A stretch of 64,000 bases of DNA from Deltaproteobacteria bacterium (GTDB lineage: Bacteria; Desulfobacterota; Syntrophobacteria; Syntrophobacterales; Syntrophobacteraceae). Location of the stretch: contig JAJYDE010000009.1 of NCBI GenBank assembly GCA_021777755.1, forward strand, positions 51,026 through 115,025. Reading direction: 5' to 3'. Under the pieces are notes generated by a model. The model saw only the letters and a list, made by a program, of their open reading frames with translations, was not told where the DNA came from and made no database searches. Shown in pieces: positions 10,001-18,497 of the stretch; the stretch's first letter is position 1; each line of letters begins with the position of its first letter. Made by a program: the position numbers and the translations under genes.

Positions 10001-10013
10001 TCAGCTGCAGTAG
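7008..10013 (+). CDS. Secreted S53 (sedolisin/kumamolisin-type) peptidase with C-terminal Cys-rich repeats
   Basis: The 1001-residue precursor has a signal peptide (h-region LALGALFWLLLSAAV, AFA cleavage). A pro-kumamolisin activation domain spans ~55-205 and the S53 catalytic domain ~220-580. The Glu-Asp pair is in DDEYESDLDVEWAGA and the Ser in GGTSASSPSLAG. A beta-sandwich, PEGA-like segment (TVTITPAAAVSAG, ~585-660) follows, then six ~53-residue repeats. The open frame reaches back to 6609, but AAGGAGG lies just before the ATG at 7008, and only this start gives a signal peptide. S53 enzymes are acid endopeptidases; secretion is inferred from the signal. The repeats may bind a surface or polymer. 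Confidence 0.9.
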   Translation: MSKTSRIATLALGALFWLLLSAAVNTAFATGAIAINENDRLVLPGNVHPAAKPQNDIGRANAQSPESRMILLLKLSPDKQAALDKFSAEQLDKSSANYHHWLTPEEFGKRFGRSPATVARVKGWLVSHGFNVQQVAKGGNWINFSGTIGQVESTFHTQIHKYLLNGKTYHANSTDPSIPRALADVVAGPVSLNNFPIKTRPKPQYYDPNKGSYELSPYDFYQVYNVPTSSYSGAGVTIAIAGDTTSTSWPADWDSFRSNFNLPANTPTIICNPANTCPANSPDDEYESDLDVEWAGAVAYGATIDYVTSQSTNSNLGVDFSSQYVVDNKLAPILSESYGVSELDMGTTWCAFYNTIWQQAAAEGITVFVSSGDQGAYMSMTSSISVNGMASTPYNVAVGGTEFANQSSSSFSNYWNSNGYAIGYIPETCWNDGYDSNGKLWASGGGVSTLYTKPAWQVCPGVPTDGMRDMPDVSLDASNNVGYEVMIQGALQDIGGTSASSPSLAGIMALIVQNLGGAWQGNANPVFYQLGNAQYSGTQGASVVYHNITTGDNGYYASGPGYNQTTGLGSVDATALIHAFTPLQGGSVTVTITPAAAVSAGAMWAVDGGSWNTSGSTASSLSAGSHTVSFETISGWTTPGSQTVSVTAGQTTSVTGTYTQTQNAACGSSSGGDFYSAPTSNLCSSGNASQVTNNGSGSWVWSCAGTNGGSNVACSAGVEANGACGSSSGGSFTSAPSSNLCSVGTSTQVLGSGPWTWSCQGLNGGTNANCSASLSGGCGWANGQSFFKTPPSSELCISGKASRLSGRGPWYWTCTGSNGGGTQSCSANLEVNGLCGAASGKAYFSAPTSSLCKSGTASSLTGSGPWGWTCQGINGGTSSSCSATLKVNGTCGSANKGNFFTQPDSSLLCNSGNPSSVVTTRGLFQWRCAGSNGGSSRSCSAKQEINGACGYANGASFLKVPPLQSLCSAGKASRVVGKGPWSWSCAGSNGGGTASCSAQLQ
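8995..10010 (+). repeat. Six tandem ~53-residue coding repeats in the S53 peptidase
   Basis: Each repeat has four cysteines in the order NG-CG...LC...W-W-C.G.NGG...CSA (for example GPWTWSCQGLNGGTNANCSA). Repeats begin near residues reading NAACGSS, NGACGSS, GGCGWAN, NGLCGAA, NGTCGSA and NGACGYA. The repeats differ considerably in DNA, so they are not recent duplications. Confidence 0.85.
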
Positions 10014-10041
10014 GTTTTGCCGAAGGGAATTTCCAAGGTTG

Positions 10042-10100
10042 AAGGGGCTTCCTTTTTTGGCCGGCCGGCAGACGAGAGCCGGCCGGCAAGGCAGCCCCTT
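10042..10100 (+). terminator. Large GC-rich hairpin after the S53 peptidase gene
   Basis: AAGGGGCT (10042) pairs with AGCCCCTT (10093). Inside it, two copies of the self-complementary GCCGGCCGGC (10060 and 10078) can pair. A T6 run sits inside the left arm and not after the stem, so termination is plausible but atypical. Confidence 0.5.
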
Positions 10101-10474
10101 CCGCACATGGGCGGCAGGCACGGGCCGCCCGACCGGAACCGAGTCACAGGAACATCTGCGCCTGAATCGCCAGTCTAGCCACTGAATTCCACATCTGATA
10201 ATAATAGTGTATAAAAGGCCCCTGCTCGGGGTCGGGGGGGCGATGCCGTTGACGTAAGGCAGGGGCACTGAAAAGCAAAGATCAAAAGAGCGGGGAGCTG
10301 AGCCCCCCGCACCCCCGCAGGATCCGGTGGCACAAAAATCTGCTCCAACAGGCTTAAGCCAACAACATCGGGGGCGGGGGGGGGGGTGAATGCACCCGCC
10401 TCTCGGCCGCCGTCAAACGGGGGAAAGAAACTTTTCGCGGGTTGCGGTTCAATCTAAAAATCCGAGGTTAAATA
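10101..10474. other. Non-coding stretch with a homopurine tract
   Basis: No gene is supported here. It holds GC-rich short inverted repeats (CCCC-TGCTC-GGGG near 10218-10230) and an almost pure G tract at about 10370-10386 that could form unusual structure. The short open frames lack ribosome sites. Confidence 0.4.
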
Positions 10475-10882
10475 ATGGCCATACAGGTAGTTGCCGAACA
10501 GGAATTTCTCGTTGGAGCGCCGAGCGTGCTCGAAGGTCGGGCCCCGGGCGGTTCATTTGCGGCCGTATTTGAGGATGACGGTGATACGGGCTACTTTTAT
10601 GCACTGGACGCCAATGAGCAAGCAAGTCCGCTCCAGGATGCCGTACATATCTACAACGTCGCCAACGTGAGCGACCGGGCAAAACCGGTATGTGCCGTAA
10701 TTGGCTGGTCCATAGATAATCGCAAGGCGGTGCTACTCCTTAACGACCATCCTCACGCGATATTTGATTTTGATAAAAAACGGGGATACTGCCGTACCGG
10801 ATTTCCCCCTCCAAAGCCGGAGTCCGAATGGTCGATCGACGGTCACGCCTGGTCGGAGACGGCGATAGAGCTTTTCGAATGA
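10475..10882 (+). CDS. DUF2251 domain-containing protein
   Basis: A 135-residue cytoplasmic protein without membrane segments. The block AVFEDDGDTGYFYALD, the IYNV segment, then GWSIDNRKAVLLLNDHPHAIFDF and KRGYCRTGFPPP match the DUF2251 family as I recall it. GAGG lies 7 nt upstream of the ATG. It is convergent with the Hyf-like operon. No function is known for the family, which typically occurs as a single small protein. Confidence 0.7.
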   Translation: MAIQVVAEQEFLVGAPSVLEGRAPGGSFAAVFEDDGDTGYFYALDANEQASPLQDAVHIYNVANVSDRAKPVCAVIGWSIDNRKAVLLLNDHPHAIFDFDKKRGYCRTGFPPPKPESEWSIDGHAWSETAIELFE

Positions 10883-10988
10883 GGTCATCAACTCATCACG
10901 GCTTCCACCGGACACACTCTGGCGCATCTTGGCAACGAGTTTTCCCGGTTCAAACGAATTGATCACACACCGGAAGAATTCCCCGGTC

Positions 10989-11744
10989 TCAAGAGATCCG
11001 GCCCGTCAGCCTCAGCAGGCCGTCAAGGATGGCAAGCGGGCTTGGCGGACATCCGGGAATGTGGAGATCGACGGGGAGCAGCCCCCCCGCCCCGTTATGG
11101 ACTTCTTCATGATCGATGAAGGGTCCTCCCGATATGGCGCACGAACCGACCAGGATGACCACTTTGGGTTCGGGCACGGCCCGGTAGGTCTTGAGCAGGG
11201 CAAGACGCATGTTTTCAGAAACCGGCCCGGTTATGAGCAGTCCGTCCGCATGTCTGGGGGAGGCCACGAATTGAATACCAAAACGGCCCAGGTCCCAGCC
11301 GACGGTTCCCAGCACATTGGTGTCGGCTTCGCACGCGTTGCATCCTCCGGCGCTTACCTGGCGAAGCTTTAAAGATTTTGCGAAAAGCCGCTTTGCCCCG
11401 GCCGCCACGATCTGGCCCGCGGGCCTTTCGGGGGCGGCAACAACCAGGTTTTCTCGACTGGATTCGGCCACCCGGTAGTCGTTTGAAAAGATAATGGCCC
11501 GCGAGGGGCACAGGGGGGCGCAAGCGCCGCAAAAAAGGCATTTGCCCAGATCGATTCCGAGGGGATTTCGGAGGACGGCGCCGGTCGGGCAGACTTGTTC
11601 GCACAGGCTGCAAGCCGGATCGCACTTTTCCGCAAAAACGGCGGGCCTTCCCTGATAGCGGTCGGAGAGCGCGGGCGGGGGGCCGTCGGGAAATTCAATG
11701 GTACGATGTTTCTGTTGCAACCTGGCCCAGAGGATATCGAGCAT
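10989..11744 (-). CDS. Fused ferredoxin / NuoB-like small subunit of Hyf-related complex
   Basis: The 251-residue protein joins a two-cluster ferredoxin (HycF/HyfH-like, ~38-95; CDPACSLCEQVCP and CLFCGACAPLCPS) to a NuoB/HycG/HyfI-like subunit (~130-250; GGCNACEAD, VGSCAISGG, HIPGCPPSP). The latter cysteines bind the proximal [4Fe-4S] cluster. It is the last gene of the operon. The fusion provides an electron path from a soluble donor through three clusters toward the large subunit. AAGGTG lies 8 nt upstream of the ATG. In complex I these parts are separate NuoI and NuoB. Confidence 0.9.
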   Translation of the reverse strand: MLDILWARLQQKHRTIEFPDGPPPALSDRYQGRPAVFAEKCDPACSLCEQVCPTGAVLRNPLGIDLGKCLFCGACAPLCPSRAIIFSNDYRVAESSRENLVVAAPERPAGQIVAAGAKRLFAKSLKLRQVSAGGCNACEADTNVLGTVGWDLGRFGIQFVASPRHADGLLITGPVSENMRLALLKTYRAVPEPKVVILVGSCAISGGPFIDHEEVHNGAGGLLPVDLHIPGCPPSPLAILDGLLRLTGRIS

Positions 11745-11769
11745 AAGAACACACCTTCGTTAATGTCTG

Positions 11770-13299
11770 TTACAGATCATGGCCGCAGTAGGACAGATTG
11801 AAACTCTTGTTGCAGAGCGGGAAATCGGATATCTGCTGCCCTCTTAGCGCATAGGCCAGTGCGAACCAATTATGGAAGGAGGGATCGACGACCTTGTAGC
11901 GGGCGAATTTTCCCTGTGAATCGGTAAGAGCCACGTGGCAAATTTCTCCCCTCCAGCCTTCGACAAGGGATACGGCGATGCGACCGGGTTGAAGCGGCCG
12001 AGGAGAGAGCTGCGCAGCCCCGCCGGGAAGGCCTCGCAACTGCTCGCGCAGGAAGGCCACCGACCTCTGGATTTCAAGCCATCGCACGTAACCGCGCGCG
12101 AAAACGTCACCAGTCGGGCAGGTGGATACGGGGATCTGGTAGAGCTGAAAGATGGAGTGGGGCATATCGCGGCGGATATCCTGTTCGACCCCGCAGGCCC
12201 GGGCGGCCGGGCCGACCAACCCCATTGCAAGGCAATCCCGCCTCAGGATCGTCCCCGTTCCTTCGAACCGGGCCATAACGGAGGAAGAATTCCACAGCAA
12301 ACCGACCGCGACAGAGAGGTCTTTTTCGAGCAGATCGAGGCGCCGGAGCAGTTCATCGCGCCTGTCGCCGTCAATATCGAAACCGATCCCCCCCGGTCTT
12401 ACCAGGCCGCGGCCGAAGCGGTTTCCGCAGATAAGGGCACTCATGTTGAGCACGTCTCCCCGAATGCGGCCGCAGTAGGAAAGGGTGGGAAGGTAGCCCA
12501 CATCGCCCGCGAGAGCCCCGAGGTCTCCGGTGTGATTTGCGATGCGCTCCAGTTCGAGGGCCACGCCGCGAAGCACTTGAGCTTTCGCCGGGGTCGATGT
12601 TGCCGAAAGGGCCTCGGTCAACTCGCTGTAGGCGAGGCTGTGCCCCACGGAGGTGTCTCCGGACAGGGTTTCCATGTAATGGATGGTGCGCCGGTCGGGT
12701 CCGCCCGCAAGCTTTCGCTCCACTCCGCGGTGCTGGTAGCCAAGCGAGATTTCGAGGTGAAAAACATTTTCCCCGTGGCACTGAAATCGAAAGTGGCCGG
12801 GTTCGATGATCCCGGCGTGAACCGGGCCGACCGCGACCTCGTGGACCTCGCAACCCTCGATGCCGAAAAAATCGGTCACGCCGATTTCCGGCAAGGGCTC
12901 GGCGCGGCCTTGCGAGGCTTGCCCGTAGGGGGCGTGAAACCGGATGGGCTTCAGCCACGGATGTCCGCAGGGCTTTACCTTCCACTGCTCGAATATTTCG
13001 CGTTCAAACCAGTGGGCCTGGGGGCAATCCGGGGTGATCGAATCGTATCGGTCGCCGTCGAGATCGGCATGGAGTAAATGGACCACCGACCGGGCATCAT
13101 GAGAGAGAACCGCCCAGAGCCTCAGGCGGCCCTCTTCTATCGGCTGGCCGAAAAGAGCCGATATCCTCAGTCCCTGTTTTACCGCTTCGATTATGGAGCT
13201 GCGAAAATCGCCGAGGCTCATCCCCGTGACATTGGCGATATCGGCGGCCTGGCCATTGCTCATGGAAAATATGTTTGAAGTCGCAACCGACATTGACAT
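11770..13299 (-). CDS. NuoCD/HyfG-like large subunit lacking NiFe ligands (energy-converting hydrogenase-related)
   Basis: About 509 residues. The N-terminal NuoC/30-kDa-like domain spans ~1-140 and the large-subunit domain follows (EPGHFRFQCHGE, HLEISLGYQHRGVERKL). At the first NiFe motif, where hydrogenases have RxCGxC, the sequence is LSGDTSVGHSLAY. At the C-terminal motif, where they have DPCxxC, it is FNLSYCGHDL, with no CxxC. Two cysteine pairs are therefore absent and NiFe binding is not expected. This fits the Ehr (energy-converting hydrogenase-related) group. The frame extends upstream to 13374; GGAG lies 4 nt before the ATG at 13299, and a second ATG at 13293 is also possible. Confidence 0.88.
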   Translation of the reverse strand: MSMSVATSNIFSMSNGQAADIANVTGMSLGDFRSSIIEAVKQGLRISALFGQPIEEGRLRLWAVLSHDARSVVHLLHADLDGDRYDSITPDCPQAHWFEREIFEQWKVKPCGHPWLKPIRFHAPYGQASQGRAEPLPEIGVTDFFGIEGCEVHEVAVGPVHAGIIEPGHFRFQCHGENVFHLEISLGYQHRGVERKLAGGPDRRTIHYMETLSGDTSVGHSLAYSELTEALSATSTPAKAQVLRGVALELERIANHTGDLGALAGDVGYLPTLSYCGRIRGDVLNMSALICGNRFGRGLVRPGGIGFDIDGDRRDELLRRLDLLEKDLSVAVGLLWNSSSVMARFEGTGTILRRDCLAMGLVGPAARACGVEQDIRRDMPHSIFQLYQIPVSTCPTGDVFARGYVRWLEIQRSVAFLREQLRGLPGGAAQLSPRPLQPGRIAVSLVEGWRGEICHVALTDSQGKFARYKVVDPSFHNWFALAYALRGQQISDFPLCNKSFNLSYCGHDL

Positions 13300-13348
13300 C
13301 AGACTCCGGGAAAAATGGAAAAACACATTACCGCCATCAGGGAAAAAG

Positions 13349-14848
13349 CTATCCCCCGATCGCCCTTGCCGCATGCGCTATCAGCCCTTTAAGAGCCGGA
13401 GGCAGGTAAACGCCCAGGACCAGCACCGCAAGACCGAGAACCAGTGGAGGAATGACCGCGAAAGCCGACTCGGACGAAGAAACAACCGAGCCGTCCGGGG
13501 CGAGTGCATTGCCCGCCTGCTCGGGGGTTCCCTGGAACATCCTCAAGACTATTGCGGCCATACCGACAAAGATCACGGCCAGCAGGAAGAGAAAAGCCGC
13601 GGCGACGACAAACCGCCCCTGGTCCAGGGCTGATTTGAGGATAATCAGCTCGCTTAGAAAGGGTCCGAAGGGAGGCGAGCCGGTTATGGCCAGAAAACCG
13701 GCAACCCAGAGGACCCCGGAAACGGGCAGGAGCTTTGAGGCACCGCGGACGTCGGGAGCCGATTTGGTCTTGTAGGCCGAAAGGATATTGCCGGCGACCA
13801 GAAAGAGCATGCCCTTGGTAAGAGAGTGGTTCACCGCGTGGAAGAGGGCGCCGAAATAGGCCGCGCCTCCAAGCCCCACGGCGAGCGAAAGAATGCCCAT
13901 GTGCTCGATGCTCGAATAGGCCAGCATGCGCTTGAAATCGGTTTGAGCGACGATGAAAACGGCGGCAAGGGCCATGGAGAGGAGCCCCAGGACGAGAAGA
14001 ATCTTCTGGCCGAACTGTCCCTGACCGGCTGCCATACAGACCTGCAGGATTCTTAGCACGGCAAGGAAAGCGCAGTTGAGGAGCGCCCCGGAGAGGAGCG
14101 CGGAGACCATCGAGGGGGCTTCGCTATGCGCATCGGGCAGCCAGGTATGCATGGGGGCAAGCCCCAGTTTGGTTCCGTAGCCGACAACCAGGAAAAGAAA
14201 GGCGACTTTCAGCCAGAGCGGATGGAGAAGGCCCGCATTGGCGACAAGGCTGCTCACGAGCATGGGGACGGATTTATCCGGTCCCAGAGTGGCGGCAACG
14301 GCCAGACAGAAATTGCCGAGCAGCGCCAGGGCAATGCCCACCGAGCAGATCATGAGATATTTCCAGGTCGCTTCAAGGGACCTTCTATGCCTGTGGAAAT
14401 AGATGAGGGGGGCGCTGGCCAGCGTGGTGGCTTCCACCGCAACCCACAACAGGCCGAAATCCTGGCTCAGGCACACAAGACTCATCATGGCCAAAAAGAG
14501 CAGCAAACAGCAGGTAAAGGTCGCCTCCCGGGCGTTGGTAAATAGAAAATCTTCGGCGAAGTCCTGCCGCTCACCCCAGTTTTCCTTTTTGAAGTAGCCC
14601 ACCGCGTAGAAGGCTGCGGCGAGAAACAAAAAACTGACTATGGCGAGAAAAAGCAGTCCGAGATCATCGAGGAGCAACCAGCCGGAAAATGCCGCAGCCG
14701 GCCTGTAGACCCAGGCATAGCCGGTTAGCGCCACATGGGCAAGGGCTGCGGCAAGCAAAATCGATCGGCGAAAAGGATCCGAGCGGACCACGAGGGCCGC
14801 AAGGCCGGCGAAAATCGGCAAAAGGACCAACAGCGCAATCATCGTCAT
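13349..14848 (-). CDS. Proton-translocating antiporter-like subunit (HyfF/NuoN type)
   Basis: The 499-residue integral membrane protein has about 14 hydrophobic helices of the MrpD/NuoL-M-N family. Conserved features include ATTLASAPLIYFHRH, KLGLAPMHTWLPDAHSEAPSMVSALLSG (Lys and His of the channel) and a helix with AYSSIEHMGI. The start ATG at 14848 overlaps the stop of the preceding gene by one base (TGATG), so the two are translationally coupled. A longer frame to 15169 is the antisense shadow of the overlap. It should form an ion channel in the membrane arm. Assignment to HyfF over HyfB follows from its length and position. Confidence 0.88.
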   Translation of the reverse strand: MTMIALLVLLPIFAGLAALVVRSDPFRRSILLAAALAHVALTGYAWVYRPAAAFSGWLLLDDLGLLFLAIVSFLFLAAAFYAVGYFKKENWGERQDFAEDFLFTNAREATFTCCLLLFLAMMSLVCLSQDFGLLWVAVEATTLASAPLIYFHRHRRSLEATWKYLMICSVGIALALLGNFCLAVAATLGPDKSVPMLVSSLVANAGLLHPLWLKVAFLFLVVGYGTKLGLAPMHTWLPDAHSEAPSMVSALLSGALLNCAFLAVLRILQVCMAAGQGQFGQKILLVLGLLSMALAAVFIVAQTDFKRMLAYSSIEHMGILSLAVGLGGAAYFGALFHAVNHSLTKGMLFLVAGNILSAYKTKSAPDVRGASKLLPVSGVLWVAGFLAITGSPPFGPFLSELIILKSALDQGRFVVAAAFLFLLAVIFVGMAAIVLRMFQGTPEQAGNALAPDGSVVSSSESAFAVIPPLVLGLAVLVLGVYLPPALKGLIAHAARAIGG

Positions 14849-15492
14849 CAATCTCTTAAGGCGCTCAGCCGGTCGGTATCCATATGATCGAATTCCCGGC
14901 TTATGTGAAAGATTGTGATGCCCATGACGAAAACGGCCATGAAGGCATCGAGCAGAATTCCCAGTTCGACCAGCGAGGGCTCGCTTAGAGCAAAGGCCAG
15001 GCCGAAGGCATAGATGCCGTTTTCCATCACCAGGTATCCAAGCACCTGGGTGAGGGCTTTTCGGCGGCTGACAATAGCGAAAAGGCCCACCATGATGGTG
15101 AACATGGCAAGGGGCAGCACCATCGGAGATCGGGCCGGAACGGGAAGAGGCAGTTGCCTTCCAAACCACATGGCGGTGGCCAGAAGGACGGCTCCGATAA
15201 TCAGTGAGAGGGTATAGCCTACAAGCGGCTCCATTTCACGCCTGACGCTGACGGATCGCAGGGCTCGCAGCAACAGCCAGGGGAAGAAAAAGCCTTTCAG
15301 CATCACGGTTGCCGCGGAAAGCGCGCAAGCGCGCACCGTCAGGTGCTGGGGCCCCACCAGCAGGGGCAGCACACCGAGCAAAACGCCCTGGCAGGCCACC
15401 GCGTAAATGCAGGCCGAAATCCGGCTTGAGGCTATGAGCCTCAGGTTGGTAAGGATCAGGGCCGCGATAACGGCGTCGGTAAACAGGTTCAT
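14848..15492 (-). CDS. HyfE-like membrane subunit (NuoK-related)
   Basis: The 214-residue protein has about seven transmembrane helices. The C-terminal segment VLGYLVMENGIYAFGLAF carries the membrane Glu typical of NuoK/HyfE. It is encoded between the NuoH-like and HyfF-like subunits, as in hyf operons, with a one-base gap after the former and a one-base overlap with the latter. It probably contributes an ion-translocation element to the membrane arm. Confidence 0.88.
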   Translation of the reverse strand: MNLFTDAVIAALILTNLRLIASSRISACIYAVACQGVLLGVLPLLVGPQHLTVRACALSAATVMLKGFFFPWLLLRALRSVSVRREMEPLVGYTLSLIIGAVLLATAMWFGRQLPLPVPARSPMVLPLAMFTIMVGLFAIVSRRKALTQVLGYLVMENGIYAFGLAFALSEPSLVELGILLDAFMAVFVMGITIFHISREFDHMDTDRLSALRD

Positions 15493-15493
15493 C

Positions 15494-16435
15494 TCAGCTC
15501 CAGATTATCAGGGCCAGGGCGAAGGTGGAAAGAAAGCCCGCGCTGACAAGCAGTTGGGGAACGCGAGTCAGCCGCAACCTGGCCATCACCGATTCCACCA
15601 CTCCGGTCAAAACCGCCAGAACGAAAAGGCCGAGAACGCAGGCACCGGCGTCGAGAAAGCTGTTGCCCGTGCGCACCGGGACGATAAGGCCGGCCAGAAG
15701 GGCGCCGAGCGTCCACATCTTGAGCGAGGCCCCGTAGAGAATCATGGCGAAATCGGGTCCGCCGTGATCGAGCACCATGACCTCATGGATCATGGTCAGT
15801 TCGAGGTGCGTATTGGGATCGTCGAAAGGAATTCTGGAATTTTCCGCCAGGAATACGACCCAAAGAGCGCCTGCCACCATCAGAAGTGCCGGGCCGGAGT
15901 GCATCCAGGTCGCCAGTGACAAACGCGAATAGATGACGGAGAGGCAAAATGGAAGGCCGTGCAGGGGGCTCCCCGAGCTTTGCCCGGCAAGGGCGATGGC
16001 GGCAAGAGCCATTAAAAGCACCGGTTCGGCCAGGGCGGAAAACTGCACTTCGCGGCTTGCCCCCATTGCCTCGAAAGCAGAACCGGTATCCAGGGCGGCG
16101 ATCACGGTAAAAAACCGCATCAAGCCCAGAAGATAGGCCAGAAAGATCAAATCCGCGGAAAAAGTTACGGGCGCCGCGGCGCCTCCCAGCGGAAGGACCA
16201 AAAGGACGGCGGCCGCCGAGATGAGACCGACCACCGGACCGGCCCTGAAAACCAGGCTGGTCGTATGGCTGTAAACAGCACCCTTTCTCAGAAGTTTCGC
16301 CAGATCGAAGTAGAGCTGAAAGAGCGGCTGGCCCTTTCGACCCGCGATCACGGCCTTCGTGCGATTGATTATGCCCGGCAAAAGGGGGGCTAGCGCCAGG
16401 GCGAGCACGGGAAGCGCAAGTCGTCCATAGTTCAT
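15494..16435 (-). CDS. NuoH/HycD-like membrane subunit
   Basis: The 313-residue protein has eight or so transmembrane helices. Family segments are visible: RKGQPLFQLYFDLAKLLRK near the N-terminus, MGASREVQFSALAEP, and FLAENSRIPFDDPNTHLELTMIHEVMVLD (residues ~210-237), the acidic loop facing the peripheral arm. This subunit anchors the NuoB/NuoD-like arm to the membrane. It is embedded in the operon with four bases before it and one after. Confidence 0.92.
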   Translation of the reverse strand: MNYGRLALPVLALALAPLLPGIINRTKAVIAGRKGQPLFQLYFDLAKLLRKGAVYSHTTSLVFRAGPVVGLISAAAVLLVLPLGGAAAPVTFSADLIFLAYLLGLMRFFTVIAALDTGSAFEAMGASREVQFSALAEPVLLMALAAIALAGQSSGSPLHGLPFCLSVIYSRLSLATWMHSGPALLMVAGALWVVFLAENSRIPFDDPNTHLELTMIHEVMVLDHGGPDFAMILYGASLKMWTLGALLAGLIVPVRTGNSFLDAGACVLGLFVLAVLTGVVESVMARLRLTRVPQLLVSAGFLSTFALALIIWS

Positions 16436-16439
16436 ATCG

Positions 16440-18461
16440 TTACCTCAAACACCAGATGAGAAGAACGAAGAGGGTAAGAGCAATGTAGAGAATATAGAAC
16501 TGCACCCGGCCGGCCTGCAAAAACCGCAGTCTCAGGGCCAGTCTTTGGATGGCCATAAAAATCGGCCCGTAGACGCTTTTTAGAAAAAAATCCTCGGAGT
16601 GGGATTCGAAAGCCGCCCCGCCGGGGAAAAAGGGGCCCGAGCCATGTGAGTCGCAGCCCGATTCTTCCTTTATTAAAAAGGAGGGCTGATGGGTTTTTAT
16701 GCGCAGAATCGGCTCGAACATGGCCGTAAGAGGCTGGGCAAAAGAGGAGGCCGTGTACTGCATCTTTTCCGAAGGCCTTAAATAGCCGCAATCCCAGGTC
16801 CCCTCAGTAGACGAGATGCGACCCGAGAGCATCCGGCCGCGAAGGAGGCTAAGCACAATGACCCCCAGAGCACAAAGAGCGGAAATGACGGCGATTTGTA
16901 AAAGAGCGCTCGAAGCCGGGGCGAGAAGCCCCTGCACGACGACGTGAGAAAGCCCCGAGACCGACTCCACGGCGTGAGCCACCGGACTTACGACCCAGGG
17001 AGAAAAAAAACCTATCCCGACACACCCGGCGGCCAAAAGCGACATGGCGATTCGCATGCTCCACCCGGCTTCGTGCGAGTTTGCGCCATGCGAGCTTCTG
17101 GGCTCCCCCAGAAAGACCACACCGAAGGCCTTGGTAAAACAGGCGGCGGCAAGACCTCCGATGAGAGCCAGTCCGATTATGAGCAAGGCCCCCGCGGCGA
17201 TCGAAGATTGGCCGCCAAGGGCATGGAAACCGCCCATATAGATCAGAAATTCACTTACAAAGCCGTTAAGGGGCGGCAGGCCGCATATGGCGACCGCACC
17301 GATGAGGAAAGTCGCGCCGGTCCAGGGCATGCGTTTTACAAGGCCGCCGAGAAGGTCTATCTCCCTGGTCCCGGCCCCATGCTGCACAGAGCCCGCCCCC
17401 ATGAAAAGAAGCCCTTTAAAGAGGGCGTGATTCACAACGTGCAGCAGACCACCGCCAAAGCCCAGCACGGCCAGGGCGGGCATCTTGAGGGCGATGCCCA
17501 AAACGCCCAGCCCCAGCCCCAGGGCGATGATTCCGATGTTTTCCACGCTGTGATAGGCGAGAAGCCTTTTGAGATCATGCTGGGCAAGGGCCATGAGAAC
17601 GCCCGGAATTCCCGACACAAGGCCGATGGCCACAAGCAGCCATCCCCACCAGATATGCGGGGCGCCAAGGAAGGTCAGAGTTCTTACGATGCCGTAGATC
17701 CCGGTTTTGATCATCACCCCGGACATGACCGCCGATACGGGACTGGGCGCCGCCGGATGGGCCTCCGGCAGCCATATGTGAAAGGGAACGAAACCGGCTT
17801 TTGCACCGAAGCCGATCACGGCCAGAACAAACAGTATATCGGCAGCAGAACCCAGGTGGCCGCGGGCCGCAAGGAAGGCGTTAAAATCCAGAGAACCGCA
17901 AACTCGCCCGAACATCAGAAAAAGCACGATAATGAATGCGGTCCCGATGTGGGTTGCGGCCAGATAGATCCATCCGGCGCGCTGTACGCTCCGCTCTTCG
18001 TGTTCGAAGGTGACGAGAAAAAACGAACACAGGGCCATAACTTCCCAGCAGATCAGAAATAGCACCCCGTTTGCCGCGATGACCACCATGGCCATGCTTG
18101 CGGCGAGTCCGTTAAAGAAAAACCAGTAGGCCCCGAGGTTTTTCCTGCCCGACCAGGGCTTCATGTATCCCAGGCCGTACAGCCCCGACAGGGCGCAAAC
18201 GAGGAAGATCGGGACGAGAAAAAGGGCCGCCAGGGCATCGATGCGAAAAGATAGCGAACCGTAAGGAACGTCCCAGACCAGGTGAAAATGTTCTGCGGTT
18301 CCGGCGCATAAAATTTGTACGGCCCGGAAAAACCCCGCGAGGCTTCCTGAAATAGCGCCGCCCGCGCCGATGAGATTGGCCGCTCGCGAACATCGTCCAC
18401 AAAGAAAAGAGATGAGTCCGCTGAAAACAAGAAGCCCTATTGCCGAAAGGACGATCAGCAT
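16440..18461 (-). CDS. Large antiporter-like subunit (HyfB/HycC type, NuoL-related)
   Basis: The 673-residue polytopic protein has an N-terminal NuoL core, including FLICWEVMALCSFFLVTFEHEE, KAGFVPFHIWLPEAHPAAPSPVSAVMSGVMIKTGIYG and LLAYHSVENIGIIALGLGLG, followed by extra C-terminal helices and a final membrane anchor (residues ~645-670). Length and the VEN motif favour HyfB/HycC over HyfF. It is the first complex gene, 36 nt after the regulatory PTS-like gene. Confidence 0.9.
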   Translation of the reverse strand: MLIVLSAIGLLVFSGLISFLCGRCSRAANLIGAGGAISGSLAGFFRAVQILCAGTAEHFHLVWDVPYGSLSFRIDALAALFLVPIFLVCALSGLYGLGYMKPWSGRKNLGAYWFFFNGLAASMAMVVIAANGVLFLICWEVMALCSFFLVTFEHEERSVQRAGWIYLAATHIGTAFIIVLFLMFGRVCGSLDFNAFLAARGHLGSAADILFVLAVIGFGAKAGFVPFHIWLPEAHPAAPSPVSAVMSGVMIKTGIYGIVRTLTFLGAPHIWWGWLLVAIGLVSGIPGVLMALAQHDLKRLLAYHSVENIGIIALGLGLGVLGIALKMPALAVLGFGGGLLHVVNHALFKGLLFMGAGSVQHGAGTREIDLLGGLVKRMPWTGATFLIGAVAICGLPPLNGFVSEFLIYMGGFHALGGQSSIAAGALLIIGLALIGGLAAACFTKAFGVVFLGEPRSSHGANSHEAGWSMRIAMSLLAAGCVGIGFFSPWVVSPVAHAVESVSGLSHVVVQGLLAPASSALLQIAVISALCALGVIVLSLLRGRMLSGRISSTEGTWDCGYLRPSEKMQYTASSFAQPLTAMFEPILRIKTHQPSFLIKEESGCDSHGSGPFFPGGAAFESHSEDFFLKSVYGPIFMAIQRLALRLRFLQAGRVQFYILYIALTLFVLLIWCLR

Positions 18462-18497
18462 AAAACACTTTCGATTTCAATTTCAGTAATGGTGGAC

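Noticed and set aside
11770..13299. Functional NiFe hydrogenase
   Set aside because: Neither CxxC ligand pair is present in the large subunit.
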